A DNA stretch of 32,130 nucleotides from Salinivirgaceae bacterium (lineage in GTDB: Bacteria > Bacteroidota > Bacteroidia > Bacteroidales > SZUA-534), in the NCBI GenBank assembly GCA_030620515.1, contig JAUXEM010000017.1, positions 1 through 32,130 on the forward strand, written 5' to 3'. This document shows positions 1-7,892 of the stretch, in pieces. Under the pieces are notes generated by a model, which was not told where the DNA came from, did not search any database, and was given only the letters and a program-made list of their open reading frames with translations. A program made the position numbers and the translations under genes. Position 1 is the first letter of the stretch, and each line of letters begins with the position of its first letter.

Positions 1-140
1 AAGTTAAAAAACGCAACCATAGCTGAGTTACTGTGAGTATTTTTAATTTTATATATGTGCAAAAGATGTTTATCAAAATCGGAAGTTATTTTTGAGTGAA
101 CCCTAAGTACTCTAGGCACTTTAAACTCTTCAACTTCCTC

Positions 141-1670
141 CTACTCCCACTCAATAGTTGCTGGTGGTTTTGAGCTTATATCGTAAACAACGCGGTTAAC
201 GCCTTTTACCTGATTAATAATTTTGTTCGATGTTTTGGCTAAAAACTCATATGGTAAATGACTCCAATCGGCTGTCATACCATCAGTTGAACCAACAGCA
301 CGTAAAGCAACAACATTCTCGTAAGTACGCTCATCGCCCATTACGCCTACCGACTGTACAGGTAATAGCATTGCTCCTGCTTGCCATACTTTATCGTATA
401 AACCTTCTGCTTTCAATCCACCAATAAAAACATCGTCCACATCTTGTAAAATACGAACTTTCTCGGCAGTAACATCGCTCAATATTCGTATTCCTAATCC
501 GGGTCCGGGAAAAGGATGACGTCCTAATAAGTCTTGACTAATTCCCAAAGCTTTACCCACACGACGAACTTCGTCCTTAAATAATAGATTTAATGGCTCT
601 ACAATTTTAAGCTTCATTTTATCGGGCAAGCCACCAACATTGTGGTGCGACTTAATAGTTGCCGATGGTCCTTTTACCGAAACCGATTCAATAACATCGG
701 GGTAAATAGTACCTTGCGCCAACCATTTAACATCTTGTATTTTATGTGACTCTTGGTCGAAAACCTCAATAAAGTTTTTACCAATGCTTTTGCGTTTAGC
801 TTCAGGCTCAGTAATACCGGCTAAACCTTCATAAAAAAGCTCTTTTGCATCAACGCCAATAACGTTTAAGCCCATGTGCTTATATGAATCTAAAACTTGC
901 TCAAATTCATTTTTACGCAATAGTCCGTTGTCAACAAAAATACAAGTAAGGTTTTCCCCAATAGCTTTATGCAACAATACTCCGGCAACCGTTGAATCAA
1001 CTCCTCCTGAAAGACCAAGTACCACCTTATCGTTACCCAACTTCTCTTTTAAACCATTTACAGTTGTTTCTACAAATGAATCGGGTGTCCAATTTTGTGA
1101 GCATCCACAAACATCAACAACAAAATTCTTAACAATGGTCATTCCCTCAGTGCTATGATATACCTCGGGGTGAAATTGAATACCAAAAGTAGTTTCGCCT
1201 TCAATTTCAAAAGCACCAACTTTCACATCAGCTGTACTGGCAACAATTTTATAATTATCAGGCAATGTTGCAATAGTATCGCCATGGCTCATCCATACTT
1301 GCGAGTTATTGCTAATGCCTTTAAACATTACGCTTTCATTATTAACATACTCAAGATTTGCTCTACCATACTCGCGATGTTTAGATGGCAGAACTTCGCC
1401 ACCAAAAAAGTGAGCTAAATATTGTGCACCATAACATACTCCCAATAAAGGTAATTTTCCTTTAATTTCAGATAAGTCAGGAATCAGAGCATTTTCATCG
1501 CGAACCGAGAACGGACTACCCGATAAAATAACACCTTTAAAACCATCATCTAACTTAGGAATTTTGTTGTACGGATATATTTCACAATACACATTTAACT
1601 CTCGCACTCTTCTGGCAATCAGCTGAGTATATTGCGAACCAAAATCGAGGATTAGAATTTTTTCTTGCAC
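141..1670 (-). CDS. guaA: GMP synthase (glutamine-hydrolysing)
   Basis: Converts XMP to GMP using ATP and glutamine, the last step of guanine nucleotide synthesis in the cytoplasm. The 509 residues have the full two-domain layout. The N-terminal class I glutamine amidotransferase carries Cys79 in LLGVCYG and His167/Glu169 in [11 protein letters not shown]. It is followed by the ATP pyrophosphatase domain with the PP-loop SGGVDS at 221-226 and the C-terminal dimerisation region ending in PPATIEWE. Length is normal for the family. The start is a GTG (complement of 1668-1670); no in-frame ATG lies close by. The gene is divergent from the B12 riboswitch operon and shares its promoter region; a minus-strand TATCTTTG -7 box lies at 1709-1716. 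Function is very secure; only the GTG start is open. Confidence 0.98.
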   Translation of the reverse strand: MQEKILILDFGSQYTQLIARRVRELNVYCEIYPYNKIPKLDDGFKGVILSGSPFSVRDENALIPDLSEIKGKLPLLGVCYGAQYLAHFFGGEVLPSKHREYGRANLEYVNNESVMFKGISNNSQVWMSHGDTIATLPDNYKIVASTADVKVGAFEIEGETTFGIQFHPEVYHSTEGMTIVKNFVVDVCGCSQNWTPDSFVETTVNGLKEKLGNDKVVLGLSGGVDSTVAGVLLHKAIGENLTCIFVDNGLLRKNEFEQVLDSYKHMGLNVIGVDAKELFYEGLAGITEPEAKRKSIGKNFIEVFDQESHKIQDVKWLAQGTIYPDVIESVSVKGPSATIKSHHNVGGLPDKMKLKIVEPLNLLFKDEVRRVGKALGISQDLLGRHPFPGPGLGIRILSDVTAEKVRILQDVDDVFIGGLKAEGLYDKVWQAGAMLLPVQSVGVMGDERTYENVVALRAVGSTDGMTADWSHLPYEFLAKTSNKIINQVKGVNRVVYDISSKPPATIEWE

Positions 1671-1704
1671 GCTATTCGTCTTTATAATTTATGCCTATAT
1701 TATT

Positions 1705-1744
1705 TTTGCAAAGATATAATAATAAGCATTACATTTGCACCAAA
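1705..1744. promoter_or_regulatory. Overlapping divergent promoters for guaA and the first B12 operon
   Basis: On the plus strand TTTG at 1705-1708 and TACATTTG at 1730-1737 are 21 bases apart, matching the Bacteroidota -33/-7 pattern (TTTG, about 19-21 bases, TAnnTTTG). This predicts a transcript starting right at the riboswitch P1 stem. On the minus strand TATCTTTG (complement of 1709-1716) lies inside the plus-strand spacer and could serve guaA; its possible -33 TTTG (complement of 1741-1744) is 24 bases away, a little far. The plus-strand promoter is well supported, the minus one less so. Confidence 0.65.
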
Positions 1745-1922
1745 ATGGTTTTACTGTGTTTTTTTTGCGCAGTAATGAAAAGGGAATCCGGTTAAATTCC
1801 GGAGCTGTACCCGCAGCTGTAATCCTGCATAGTACTTTTAGCAAACTCAAACCACTTTTTCGAATATTATCGAGATGGGAAGGAGCTAAAAGTCAGGAGA
1901 GCCAGAAGACCTGCCATATATT
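1742..1922 (+). ncRNA. Cobalamin riboswitch 1
   Basis: The aptamer core is complete. There is a P2 hairpin TTACTGTG/CGCAGTAA (1751-1774), then GGGAA, a P3 stem TCCGG/CCGGA (1787-1802) and the conserved GCTGTACCCGCAGC hairpin whose loop is L5 (CCCG, 1810-1813). A 9-bp long-range pairing links ACTTTTAGC (1833-1841) with GCTAAAAGT (1885-1893), followed by the B12 box GCCAGAAGACCTGCC (1901-1915). P1 can be closed by ATGG (1745-1748) with CCAT (1914-1917). It should repress the downstream dph6-like/btuF/btuF/cobO operon when adenosylcobalamin or a related corrinoid is plentiful. Exact ends are uncertain by some bases. Confidence 0.95.
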
Positions 1923-1960
1923 GCCTACAACAAAATATATTATTGTTTGGGTAAAATACT

Positions 1961-2057
1961 ATTGAGAAAATACAATTTCTCAATTAATAAAACTCGGATT
2001 TTCCGAGGAAATCAGGCTTCGGGAAAAAAGCTTAGGAATTTCATTATTTAGAAATCC
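1961..2057 (+). promoter_or_regulatory. Putative expression platform of riboswitch 1 (P13-like hairpin)
   Basis: Four hairpins follow the aptamer: ATTGAGAAA/TTTCTCAAT (1961-1984), CTCGGA/TCCGAG (1993-2007), AGGCTT/AAGCTT with loop CGGGAAAA (2014-2033), and a bulged GGAATTTC/GAAATCC (2035-2057). The third has a CGGG loop complementary to L5 CCCG of the aptamer, as expected of the L5-L13 kissing loop that forms the switch in many cobalamin riboswitches. The last hairpin is followed only by a mixed TCTTTT run, so a transcription terminator is possible but weak. The first gene starts about 170 bases further on, and no recognisable gene fills that gap. Confidence 0.5.
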
Positions 2058-2200
2058 ACCTCTTTTCCCTATAGTTTACTAAAAGAACAATTTATGTATA
2101 AAACAAATAGGACTATTACTAGTTATTTCAAGTATGCGAATAAACTATCATTTCCGATACTCATAGTCTAATATTTATATACTTAATAATCTACTAAAAA

Positions 2201-2863
2201 ATGAATGTATTTGTATCGTGGAGCGGTGGTAAAGATTGCATGTTGGCTCTTAACCGCATAATAAATGAAAAAAAACATAATGTAATTGCACTTGTAAATA
2301 TGTGTAATGCAGATGGCAAGCACTCAGGTTCGCATGGTCTAACTAAAAATATTATAGAACAACAGGCAAAAGAACTTGGTATTCCAATAATTCAGCAAGC
2401 TGTTAACGAAAAGGGCTACGAATATAATTTTAAACAAGTTATTTCGCAGCTAATAAAACATGGTGTACAAGGTGGTATTTTTGGCGATATATATCTTGAA
2501 GCGCATCACGAATGGATAACTCGTGTATGCTCTGAATTAAATATTACACCAATTTTTCCGCTTTGGCTAAATAATACTAAAGAGCTGCTGAATGAGTTTA
2601 TTGATTACGGTTTTGAAACAGTAACAGTTTCGGTAAATAGCACTCATCTTAGTAAGGAGTGGTTAGGGAAAATAATAAATAAACAGTTTCTTGAAGATAT
2701 TACCCTTTTAAATGGCATTGATGCCTGTGCCGAAAATGGCGAGTATCATAGCTTTGTTTTTAATGGCCCAATTTTTAATAAACCCATACAATTTACAATA
2801 GGTGAGCCTAGGTTCGAGAAAAACCACTGGCTTTTACCATTAACAATTGTTAATAATGCATAA
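2201..2863 (+). CDS. Dph6-like PP-loop ATPase (diphthine-ammonia ligase family)
   Basis: A 220-residue cytoplasmic ATP pyrophosphatase of the adenine-nucleotide alpha-hydrolase superfamily. The PP-loop SGGKD is at residues 8-12, and the Dph6 family signature GIDACAENGEYHSFVF is near 170-185; GDIYLEAHHEWI lies in between. In archaea and eukaryotes Dph6 amidates diphthine on elongation factor 2, a modification absent from bacteria, so the bacterial homologue must do something else. It is the first gene behind a cobalamin riboswitch and overlaps the next gene, a BtuF-like protein, by 8 bases, so a role in corrinoid handling, perhaps forming an amide on a side chain, is a reasonable inference but unproven. 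The ATG start is the only good one near the PP-loop. Family assignment is strong; the substrate is unknown. Confidence 0.88.
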   Translation: MNVFVSWSGGKDCMLALNRIINEKKHNVIALVNMCNADGKHSGSHGLTKNIIEQQAKELGIPIIQQAVNEKGYEYNFKQVISQLIKHGVQGGIFGDIYLEAHHEWITRVCSELNITPIFPLWLNNTKELLNEFIDYGFETVTVSVNSTHLSKEWLGKIINKQFLEDITLLNGIDACAENGEYHSFVFNGPIFNKPIQFTIGEPRFEKNHWLLPLTIVNNA

Positions 2864-3617
2864 ACAAATAGTAGCCTTAGCACCATCAATATCGGAAACC
2901 ATCTGCGCATTGGGTGCAGCTGAACTTTTGGTTGGTGTAACAGATTATTGCAACCAGCCTAAACATTGCCAAATATTACCAAAAATAGGTGGATTTACCA
3001 CACCCGATATTGATAAAATACTGGCGCTTGATCCTGATTTAATACTAGCCACTACTTTGCATATGGAAGATAAATTGGCAGTTTTTAAAGAGCATAAAAT
3101 AAAAGTTATTCGCATTGAGGCAAAGCAATTACTAGACAGTCCTGAAACAATAATTCAAATTGGCAAAGCAATTAATATGGAAGAAAAAGCTCAAAAATTA
3201 GCTCAAAAAATACAATTAAGAATTGATGCCATTCTTGAGAAAGCAAAAACAATAAACAAAAAAGTAAAAGTTTGTTATTTGTGCACCTCTACCCCATTTT
3301 GCTCGCACAAACCCAAGTGTCAAACCAATAAACTAATTACTTTGTTGGGCGGAAAATTAATAGATTATCCAGAAAAAAATTTGGCTGATGCTATTGCAAA
3401 TGCAAATCCAGAGGTAATTATTATTCCTTACAAAACCGATTCCAGTGATTATATAATACAAGCCAAATTTATAGAACAGAACAAACAAATACACCAAACC
3501 AAAGCTTTTACAAGCAATGCTGTTCTCAATATTAATGGCGAATTACTTTCACGACCCGGACCAAGAGCTGCTTTGGGCCTAAATATTCTATATAATTTAA
3601 TTCATTCAAAAAAATGA
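2856..3617 (+). CDS. Cytosolic BtuF-like corrinoid-binding protein, Cys-rich
   Basis: A 253-residue member of the BtuF/FepB-type substrate-binding fold: IVALAPSISETICALGA at the start, LLVGVTDYCNQP, IGGFTTPDIDKILALDPDLIL, then a long helix and a second lobe ending in LLSRPGPRAALGLNILY. I choose the ATG at 2856, not the TTG three codons upstream, because family homology begins at MHKQIVALAPS. This leaves no signal peptide, so the protein should stay in the cytoplasm, unlike classical BtuF. Seven cysteines occur before residue 156 (17, 32, 38, 140, 143, 149, 155), four of them in CYLCTSTPFCSHKPKC, a possible metal site. It overlaps the upstream gene by 8 bases and the downstream one by 4. No permease or ATPase partner is in the window. 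Confidence 0.85.
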   Translation: MHKQIVALAPSISETICALGAAELLVGVTDYCNQPKHCQILPKIGGFTTPDIDKILALDPDLILATTLHMEDKLAVFKEHKIKVIRIEAKQLLDSPETIIQIGKAINMEEKAQKLAQKIQLRIDAILEKAKTINKKVKVCYLCTSTPFCSHKPKCQTNKLITLLGGKLIDYPEKNLADAIANANPEVIIIPYKTDSSDYIIQAKFIEQNKQIHQTKAFTSNAVLNINGELLSRPGPRAALGLNILYNLIHSKK

Positions 3618-4426
3618 AAAAACTATTTTCAACATCAATATTGCTTCTATTAGTTGCGAGTATAACTTTTGCACAAAGTAACACACGAGTAGTTTCACTG
3701 TCGCCGGCGGCAACATTTAACCTAATGGAACTAGGTTGCGAAAAAAATATTGTTGGCTGTACAAGCTTTTGCGACTTAGCCGATAACGAAGATTTGGTAG
3801 TTGGCTCAGCAATTAGCATGAACACCGAAAAGCTACTAAGCTTAAAGCCCAATGTGGTTATTTACACAACAATGTTTAAACCCAACCAAATTAAACGAAT
3901 TGAACAATTGGGCATTAAAACCCAGCTTTTTGCATCGCCAAAAAACTGGAACGAAACATGCGAGCAATTTATACGCTTGGGAGCATTGGTAGGCAAAAAA
4001 CAAGAAGCTAGAGCTTACACCGATTCATGCAATAGCATTATGGATAGTATTATTCAGACTATACCCAAAGGCAATAAACCAAAAATATTTATAGAAATTG
4101 GTGCAAAACCCTTATTTACAGCAATACCCAATACCTTTATGCAAGATTATATTGACATTATTGGTGGCATTAATATTGCTGCCGACCAAACTATTGGCAG
4201 TATTAGTCGCGAAAAAGTAATTATGAAGAACCCCGACATTATAATTATTGTAACAATGGGGATTGTTAGTGCCGAAGAAAAACAAATTTGGGAAAGCTAT
4301 ACGGATTTAAGTGCTACAAAAAATAATAAAATTCTTGTGGTTGATGCGTCTCTATCGTGCCGTCCAACTCCACATAATTTTTTAAATACAATTATAAAAT
4401 TGAACGAGTTAATATACAACAAATAA
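3614..4426 (+). CDS. btuF: Periplasmic BtuF-like cobalamin-binding protein
   Basis: A 270-residue substrate-binding protein of ABC importers. The N-terminus MKKLFSTSILLLLVASITFA is a signal peptide, probably cut after Ala20 before Gln21; there is no lipobox cysteine, so the mature form should be soluble in the periplasm. It then shows RVVSLSPAATFNLMELGCE, IVGCTSFCDL and LLSLKPNVVIYT, followed by a second lobe with FIEIGAKPLFTA and CRPTPHNFLN, matching the BtuF/FepB fold. It overlaps the cytosolic paralog by four bases (ATGA), so the two are translationally coupled and under the same cobalamin riboswitch. Corrinoid as ligand rests on the riboswitch and neighbours; heme or iron-siderophore binding is the usual alternative for this fold. 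Confidence 0.85.
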   Translation: MKKLFSTSILLLLVASITFAQSNTRVVSLSPAATFNLMELGCEKNIVGCTSFCDLADNEDLVVGSAISMNTEKLLSLKPNVVIYTTMFKPNQIKRIEQLGIKTQLFASPKNWNETCEQFIRLGALVGKKQEARAYTDSCNSIMDSIIQTIPKGNKPKIFIEIGAKPLFTAIPNTFMQDYIDIIGGINIAADQTIGSISREKVIMKNPDIIIIVTMGIVSAEEKQIWESYTDLSATKNNKILVVDASLSCRPTPHNFLNTIIKLNELIYNK

Positions 4427-4560
4427 AAGAACGGAAAACGGAGACAGAAAAACGAAAAACAGAAATAGGAAAGAATATTAAACAAAAAAATATTTACTCT
4501 TTGTGCCTTTGTAGTAATAGCGGAGAACAGAGACAGGAGACAGGAGAAATACTGACAAAA
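4427..4560 (+). repeat. Degenerate purine-rich and CTTTGTG intergenic repeats
   Basis: Between btuF and cobO the DNA consists of ACGGARAAC-type units (4429-4470 and again 4520-4548) around a TTTGTGCCTTTGTAG block (4499-4514). The same units recur in at least six other gaps of this window. It is noncoding: the in-frame upstream extension of cobO through this stretch shows no homology to the family. Confidence 0.6.
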
Positions 4561-4572
4561 GAATGCAAAATT

Positions 4573-5109
4573 ATGAGTTTTGAACAAAAAGGACTAATAC
4601 ACGTTTACACAGGCGACGGAAAAGGAAAAACAACATGTGGCGTTGGTTTAGCCTTACGCTCGTTAGGTCATGGAAAAAGTGTAGTGTATGCACATTTTCA
4701 TAAAGAACCAGAAAAATATGGATATGCCGAAAAAAATATGCTCGAAAAAAATGGGGCTAAGGTATTTGGTTTCGCTAATGGTTGTCCTATGTTTAATAAA
4801 AATTTAAGCATTGAACAATTATCAAAAGAAGCCACAGAAGCTTTAGAATTCTTATCAGAATATTTAAAAAACAATACTGTTGATTTACTGATATTAGACG
4901 AAATAAATATCTCAACTTATTTAAAATGTTTAACTACAAAACAACTACTTGAGTTTATTTCAAAAAAACCTAAGGGAACTGAATTAGTCTTAACTGGAAG
5001 GTATGCTGAACAAGAAATTTTAGAACAAGCCGATTATGTAAGCTTTATAAAAAAAGAAAAACATCCCTACGACAAAGGTGTTAAAAGCCGAAAGGGCATT
5101 GAATATTAA
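4573..5109 (+). CDS. cobO: Corrinoid adenosyltransferase (CobO/BtuR type)
   Basis: Transfers the 5'-deoxyadenosyl group of ATP to the cobalt of reduced corrinoids, for both synthesis and salvage. The protein opens with a P-loop, LIHVYTGDGKGKTTCGVGLA, diagnostic for the CobO/BtuR family, and closes with the family signature LVLTGRYAEQEILEQAD, KHPYDKG and KGIEY. The Walker B-like strand LLILDEINI is in the middle. I start at ATG 4573 (178 residues), the usual family length; an ORF extends upstream to 4501 but only through repeat sequence. It is the last gene of the first riboswitch operon, 146 bases after btuF. No clear terminator follows. Confidence 0.95.
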   Translation: MSFEQKGLIHVYTGDGKGKTTCGVGLALRSLGHGKSVVYAHFHKEPEKYGYAEKNMLEKNGAKVFGFANGCPMFNKNLSIEQLSKEATEALEFLSEYLKNNTVDLLILDEINISTYLKCLTTKQLLEFISKKPKGTELVLTGRYAEQEILEQADYVSFIKKEKHPYDKGVKSRKGIEY

Positions 5110-5430
5110 TAAGTTAAAAAACAGCAATAAGTATCAAGTAAAGAGTAACGGAGAACGGAAACAGGAAAATACTGAACTGAAAAAACTTTGTAACTTCGTG
5201 TCTTTGTGGTTAAAAAGCAATAAGTATAAAATTAAAAAAAATATTTTTCAAACTCTTTTTAACCGACAACTCTAGTTCACTCTAAACTCTAAGAAATAAC
5301 AAGTTACGATTCCGTCCTATCTGCCCTGCCTATCGTCAGTCACCAAGGCTTACCTTCCTTTAAATTTATTTTATCATGGAATACAGACAGGTCTAGCGCC
5401 GCCAAGGCAGGTCTAATATCTAACAATATA
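5110..5430. other. Intergenic region with repeats, no gene
   Basis: The gap between convergent cobO and the helicase holds decayed repeats: AACGGAGAACGGAAACAGG (5148-5166), CTTTGTAACTTCGTGTCTTTGTGG (about 5187-5210, in short units) and CCTGCC-type GC-rich pieces at 5321-5330 and 5384-5411. CAGGTCTA occurs twice around 5388-5415. No convincing coding sequence and no clean intrinsic terminator are visible. Confidence 0.5.
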
Positions 5431-7572
5431 TTATTTAACAGTACTCTGTCCACAATCGCTACAATAATTTACATCAGTTTCTAACTGCATTCCACATTTT
5501 TGGCACTTAGCAACAGTCATAACGGTTACTTTAGGTATTGAAAAGTACCTGAGTGGTATTTCATCAATAAATTGCGATTCGTTATTACGTAATGTTATTA
5601 GGTTTATTTCGTCGCGCGCACGGGTTAGGGCTACATAAAACAAACGACGCTCTTCCTCTAACATTAACTGGAATTTTTCTTTGCGTATAATCTGGTAAAT
5701 TGCATCATTATACCAAATGTCGGGAAAACCACCATAACCCTGCAATAAACCAATAATAAAAACCACCTTAGCCTCCAAACCTTTAGCTGCATGAATAGTT
5801 TTTGCCGATACTAATAAATTCTCTTTTTGAAGCGCACGTTTATAGGGTTCATACATTTTTGTTCGCCTGTAAAGCACTAAAATATCGTTATTATTTAAAC
5901 CTTGTTCATAAAGCTTTTTTACACGATTAATTAAATACTCAACATCGTCGATACCCGCCTCATTTGCCGAATAAATATTTAGTTTGCTAAGTTTTTTATT
6001 AGATGCCTGTAGCTGCTTGTCTACTATAAATTTATTTTTACGAATAAGCTCGTTACTAGCCTCAACAATGGTTTGGTTGCTTCGGTAATTTACGTTCAGC
6101 TCTATTATTTTAGCCGAGGCAAAATATTTCTTGAAATTAACAATATACCTTACATCTGAACCACGAAAACCATACACACCCTGCCAATCGTCACCCACAC
6201 AAAACAAATTAGTATTATGCGAAATAATTTGCTGAATAAGCTCAATTTGCAAGCTATTAACATCCTGAAACTCATCAACCAAAATATGTGTATATCTATT
6301 ATTAACAAACTCCCTAACCTCAGCATGGTTCTTTAACAGCTCGACAGCTTGAATTGAAAGGTCGTTAAAATCGAGATACGATTTGTTAGTAAGGTAATTA
6401 TGAAAAGCTTTAATAAGAATTTGTGCAAGTTGGTAAAAATCTCGAACTCGTTGGTGTGGAGAATTTGCGCCTCGTTTAAAAACCGTTGACGAATGCACTT
6501 TTTCAACTTTAACTTTATCGAGGACCTGTAATACATCGCGGGCAAAATCTTTAACATGTACATGATAGCCTGAAAATTCTTCCTCGTAATTTAAAGCTGC
6601 ATTTGCTTGGTATGTTTTACTAAGCTGGCCCTTTATAATTCTCTCTAAATGTTTTGAGAATTGGTTTGAGTCTTTTGTCATTGTTTCAAAAGTACGAACC
6701 AAGCGTTTAGATGCTTTTTTAAATTGCTGTTCTTTATTTTGCATCGGACTACTTTTATCGCTAATATGCTCAAGATATAAATTACCCTCGGGAATATAAA
6801 AATCGGGTTTAAAATTAAAGTCGGCAAAATTAACAAGAGGCTCATACATGTATCTTATACTATGCCTGTATAACCAATCGGCTATAAACTGCTCCGATTT
6901 TGAGCGAACTTTTTCGCCACTCAATGTTGTAAATGGCTTGGCATAATTTTTTGAATTACATGGTTTACTTGTCTCTACTTTATCAACATAAAAATCAATA
7001 ATATATCGTTTTAAAGCAAGTAAAAAACTTGGTTTTTCGCAAGCCTCAATAAGAACCTTTTGCATAACCGACATTATGTTTTCGGGACACTGGTTCTCAT
7101 AATTACCTATTTTAGAATACGAGCTATGGGTAATTATTTTGAACCGATTGTCGAATTGATGCACTCCTTTATCGCGTAATAGCTTATAGCAAAAACTATG
7201 AAAAGTACATATTGTAATTTTACTTAACCACGGGTAACTATTCAAATACTGCTTTCGACACTCTGACTTTTCGTAACTACTTAATTCAGGTTGATTTATT
7301 ATTTTTTTAAACTCACCACTCTTATCAGCATCTTCGAGCAACCTATCAATCATTTCGTTGGCTGCATCTTTAGTAAATGTAATGGCAAGTATATTTCGCG
7401 GTTTTATATTTTTATTTAAAAGCAAATAATTTATTCGCCCAATTAAAGTATGCGTCTTACCTGAGCCGGCGCCTGCCAGCACCAATAAGCGATTATGCTC
7501 ATTGGTAACAGCATTCAGCTGTGCTTTATTCAAAGCAATTACCCTTTTACTTTTTGTATTTTCTGTTTTCAT
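5431..7572 (-). CDS. UvrD/Rep-family helicase with nuclease-like insert and zinc ribbon
   Basis: A 713-residue superfamily 1A DNA helicase. Motif I is GAGSGKT at 34-40, followed by ILAITFTKDAANEM (Ia), CTFHSFCYKLLR, ILVDEFQDVN (II), FCVGDDWQGVYGFRG (III), ELNVNYRSNQ (IV), KTIHAAKGLEAKVVFI (V) and RRLFYVALTRARDEI (VI). An insert around 215-275 contains SKSEQFIADWLYRHSI, YEPLV and KPDFYIPEGNLYLEH, resembling the PD-(D/E)XK/Vsr-like domain present in some UvrD-like helicases; the canonical final Lys is replaced by His here. The last 24 residues form a zinc ribbon with Cys690, 693, 704 and 707. It probably acts in DNA repair or recombination. It is monocistronic and divergent from btuB, unrelated to the flanking B12 genes by sequence. 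Confidence 0.92.
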   Translation of the reverse strand: MKTENTKSKRVIALNKAQLNAVTNEHNRLLVLAGAGSGKTHTLIGRINYLLLNKNIKPRNILAITFTKDAANEMIDRLLEDADKSGEFKKIINQPELSSYEKSECRKQYLNSYPWLSKITICTFHSFCYKLLRDKGVHQFDNRFKIITHSSYSKIGNYENQCPENIMSVMQKVLIEACEKPSFLLALKRYIIDFYVDKVETSKPCNSKNYAKPFTTLSGEKVRSKSEQFIADWLYRHSIRYMYEPLVNFADFNFKPDFYIPEGNLYLEHISDKSSPMQNKEQQFKKASKRLVRTFETMTKDSNQFSKHLERIIKGQLSKTYQANAALNYEEEFSGYHVHVKDFARDVLQVLDKVKVEKVHSSTVFKRGANSPHQRVRDFYQLAQILIKAFHNYLTNKSYLDFNDLSIQAVELLKNHAEVREFVNNRYTHILVDEFQDVNSLQIELIQQIISHNTNLFCVGDDWQGVYGFRGSDVRYIVNFKKYFASAKIIELNVNYRSNQTIVEASNELIRKNKFIVDKQLQASNKKLSKLNIYSANEAGIDDVEYLINRVKKLYEQGLNNNDILVLYRRTKMYEPYKRALQKENLLVSAKTIHAAKGLEAKVVFIIGLLQGYGGFPDIWYNDAIYQIIRKEKFQLMLEEERRLFYVALTRARDEINLITLRNNESQFIDEIPLRYFSIPKVTVMTVAKCQKCGMQLETDVNYCSDCGQSTVK

Positions 7573-7857
7573 TGGTTTAAAACAATATAAGATAATTGCT
7601 TCCCTCGCATAGCTTGTCCCGTTTATTTTGGGAATAGTTTTACTATTGTAAAAATAGTTATTGGTTTATTTATTACAAAAATTATTTTACACACTGAATT
7701 TTGAAGGCAATAATGACAGATTAAAAAACTATGTGCCTTTGTGGCAAAAACAAATACACCACAAAGGCTCAGCTAAATAAAGTCTGTATGTAAGCCTTAC
7801 AACTTTAACAAGGCAGACGTGTTTTTTTAAAAATTGTCCTAAAAAATATAAAAGTCA
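7573..7857. other. Intergenic region upstream of the second riboswitch
   Basis: No gene is seen. An inverted pair of repeat units, GTGCCTTTGTGG (7733-7744) and CCACAAAGG (7759-7767), can form a hairpin and belongs to the CTTTGTG family of intergenic repeats. The helicase promoter should lie near 7573-7680 on the minus strand, but I cannot place its boxes confidently. Confidence 0.4.
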
Positions 7858-7887
7858 TTTTAATTAAAAAAAAAACGGTTACATTTG
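7858..7887 (+). promoter_or_regulatory. Promoter of the btuB riboswitch operon
   Basis: TACATTTG at 7880-7887 fits the Bacteroidota -7 consensus and sits a few bases upstream of the riboswitch P1. Its surrounding 12 bases TTACATTTGCAC are identical to those of the first riboswitch promoter (1729-1740). The -33 region is a poor match (TTTT at 7858-7861, 18 bases away). Confidence 0.6.
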
Positions 7888-7892
7888 CACTC

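Noticed and set aside
1-140. Left-edge sequence downstream of guaA.
   Set aside because: No gene, hairpin with T run, RNA or repeat can be supported.
2094-2171. 25-codon ORF between riboswitch 1 and the Dph6-like gene (starts MYKTNRTITS, ends PILIV).
   Set aside because: It is short, has no recognisable motif, and similar ORFs are expected by chance in this AT-rich leader. A remnant of a lost gene is possible but not supported.
4501-4572. Upstream in-frame extension of cobO.
   Set aside because: It runs through intergenic repeat DNA shared with other gaps; family homology begins at the ATG at 4573. The same holds for cobS upstream of 13625.
5078-5275. 65-codon ORF after cobO.
   Set aside because: It overlaps cobO and reads through degenerate repeats, with Lys/Asn-rich low-complexity product.
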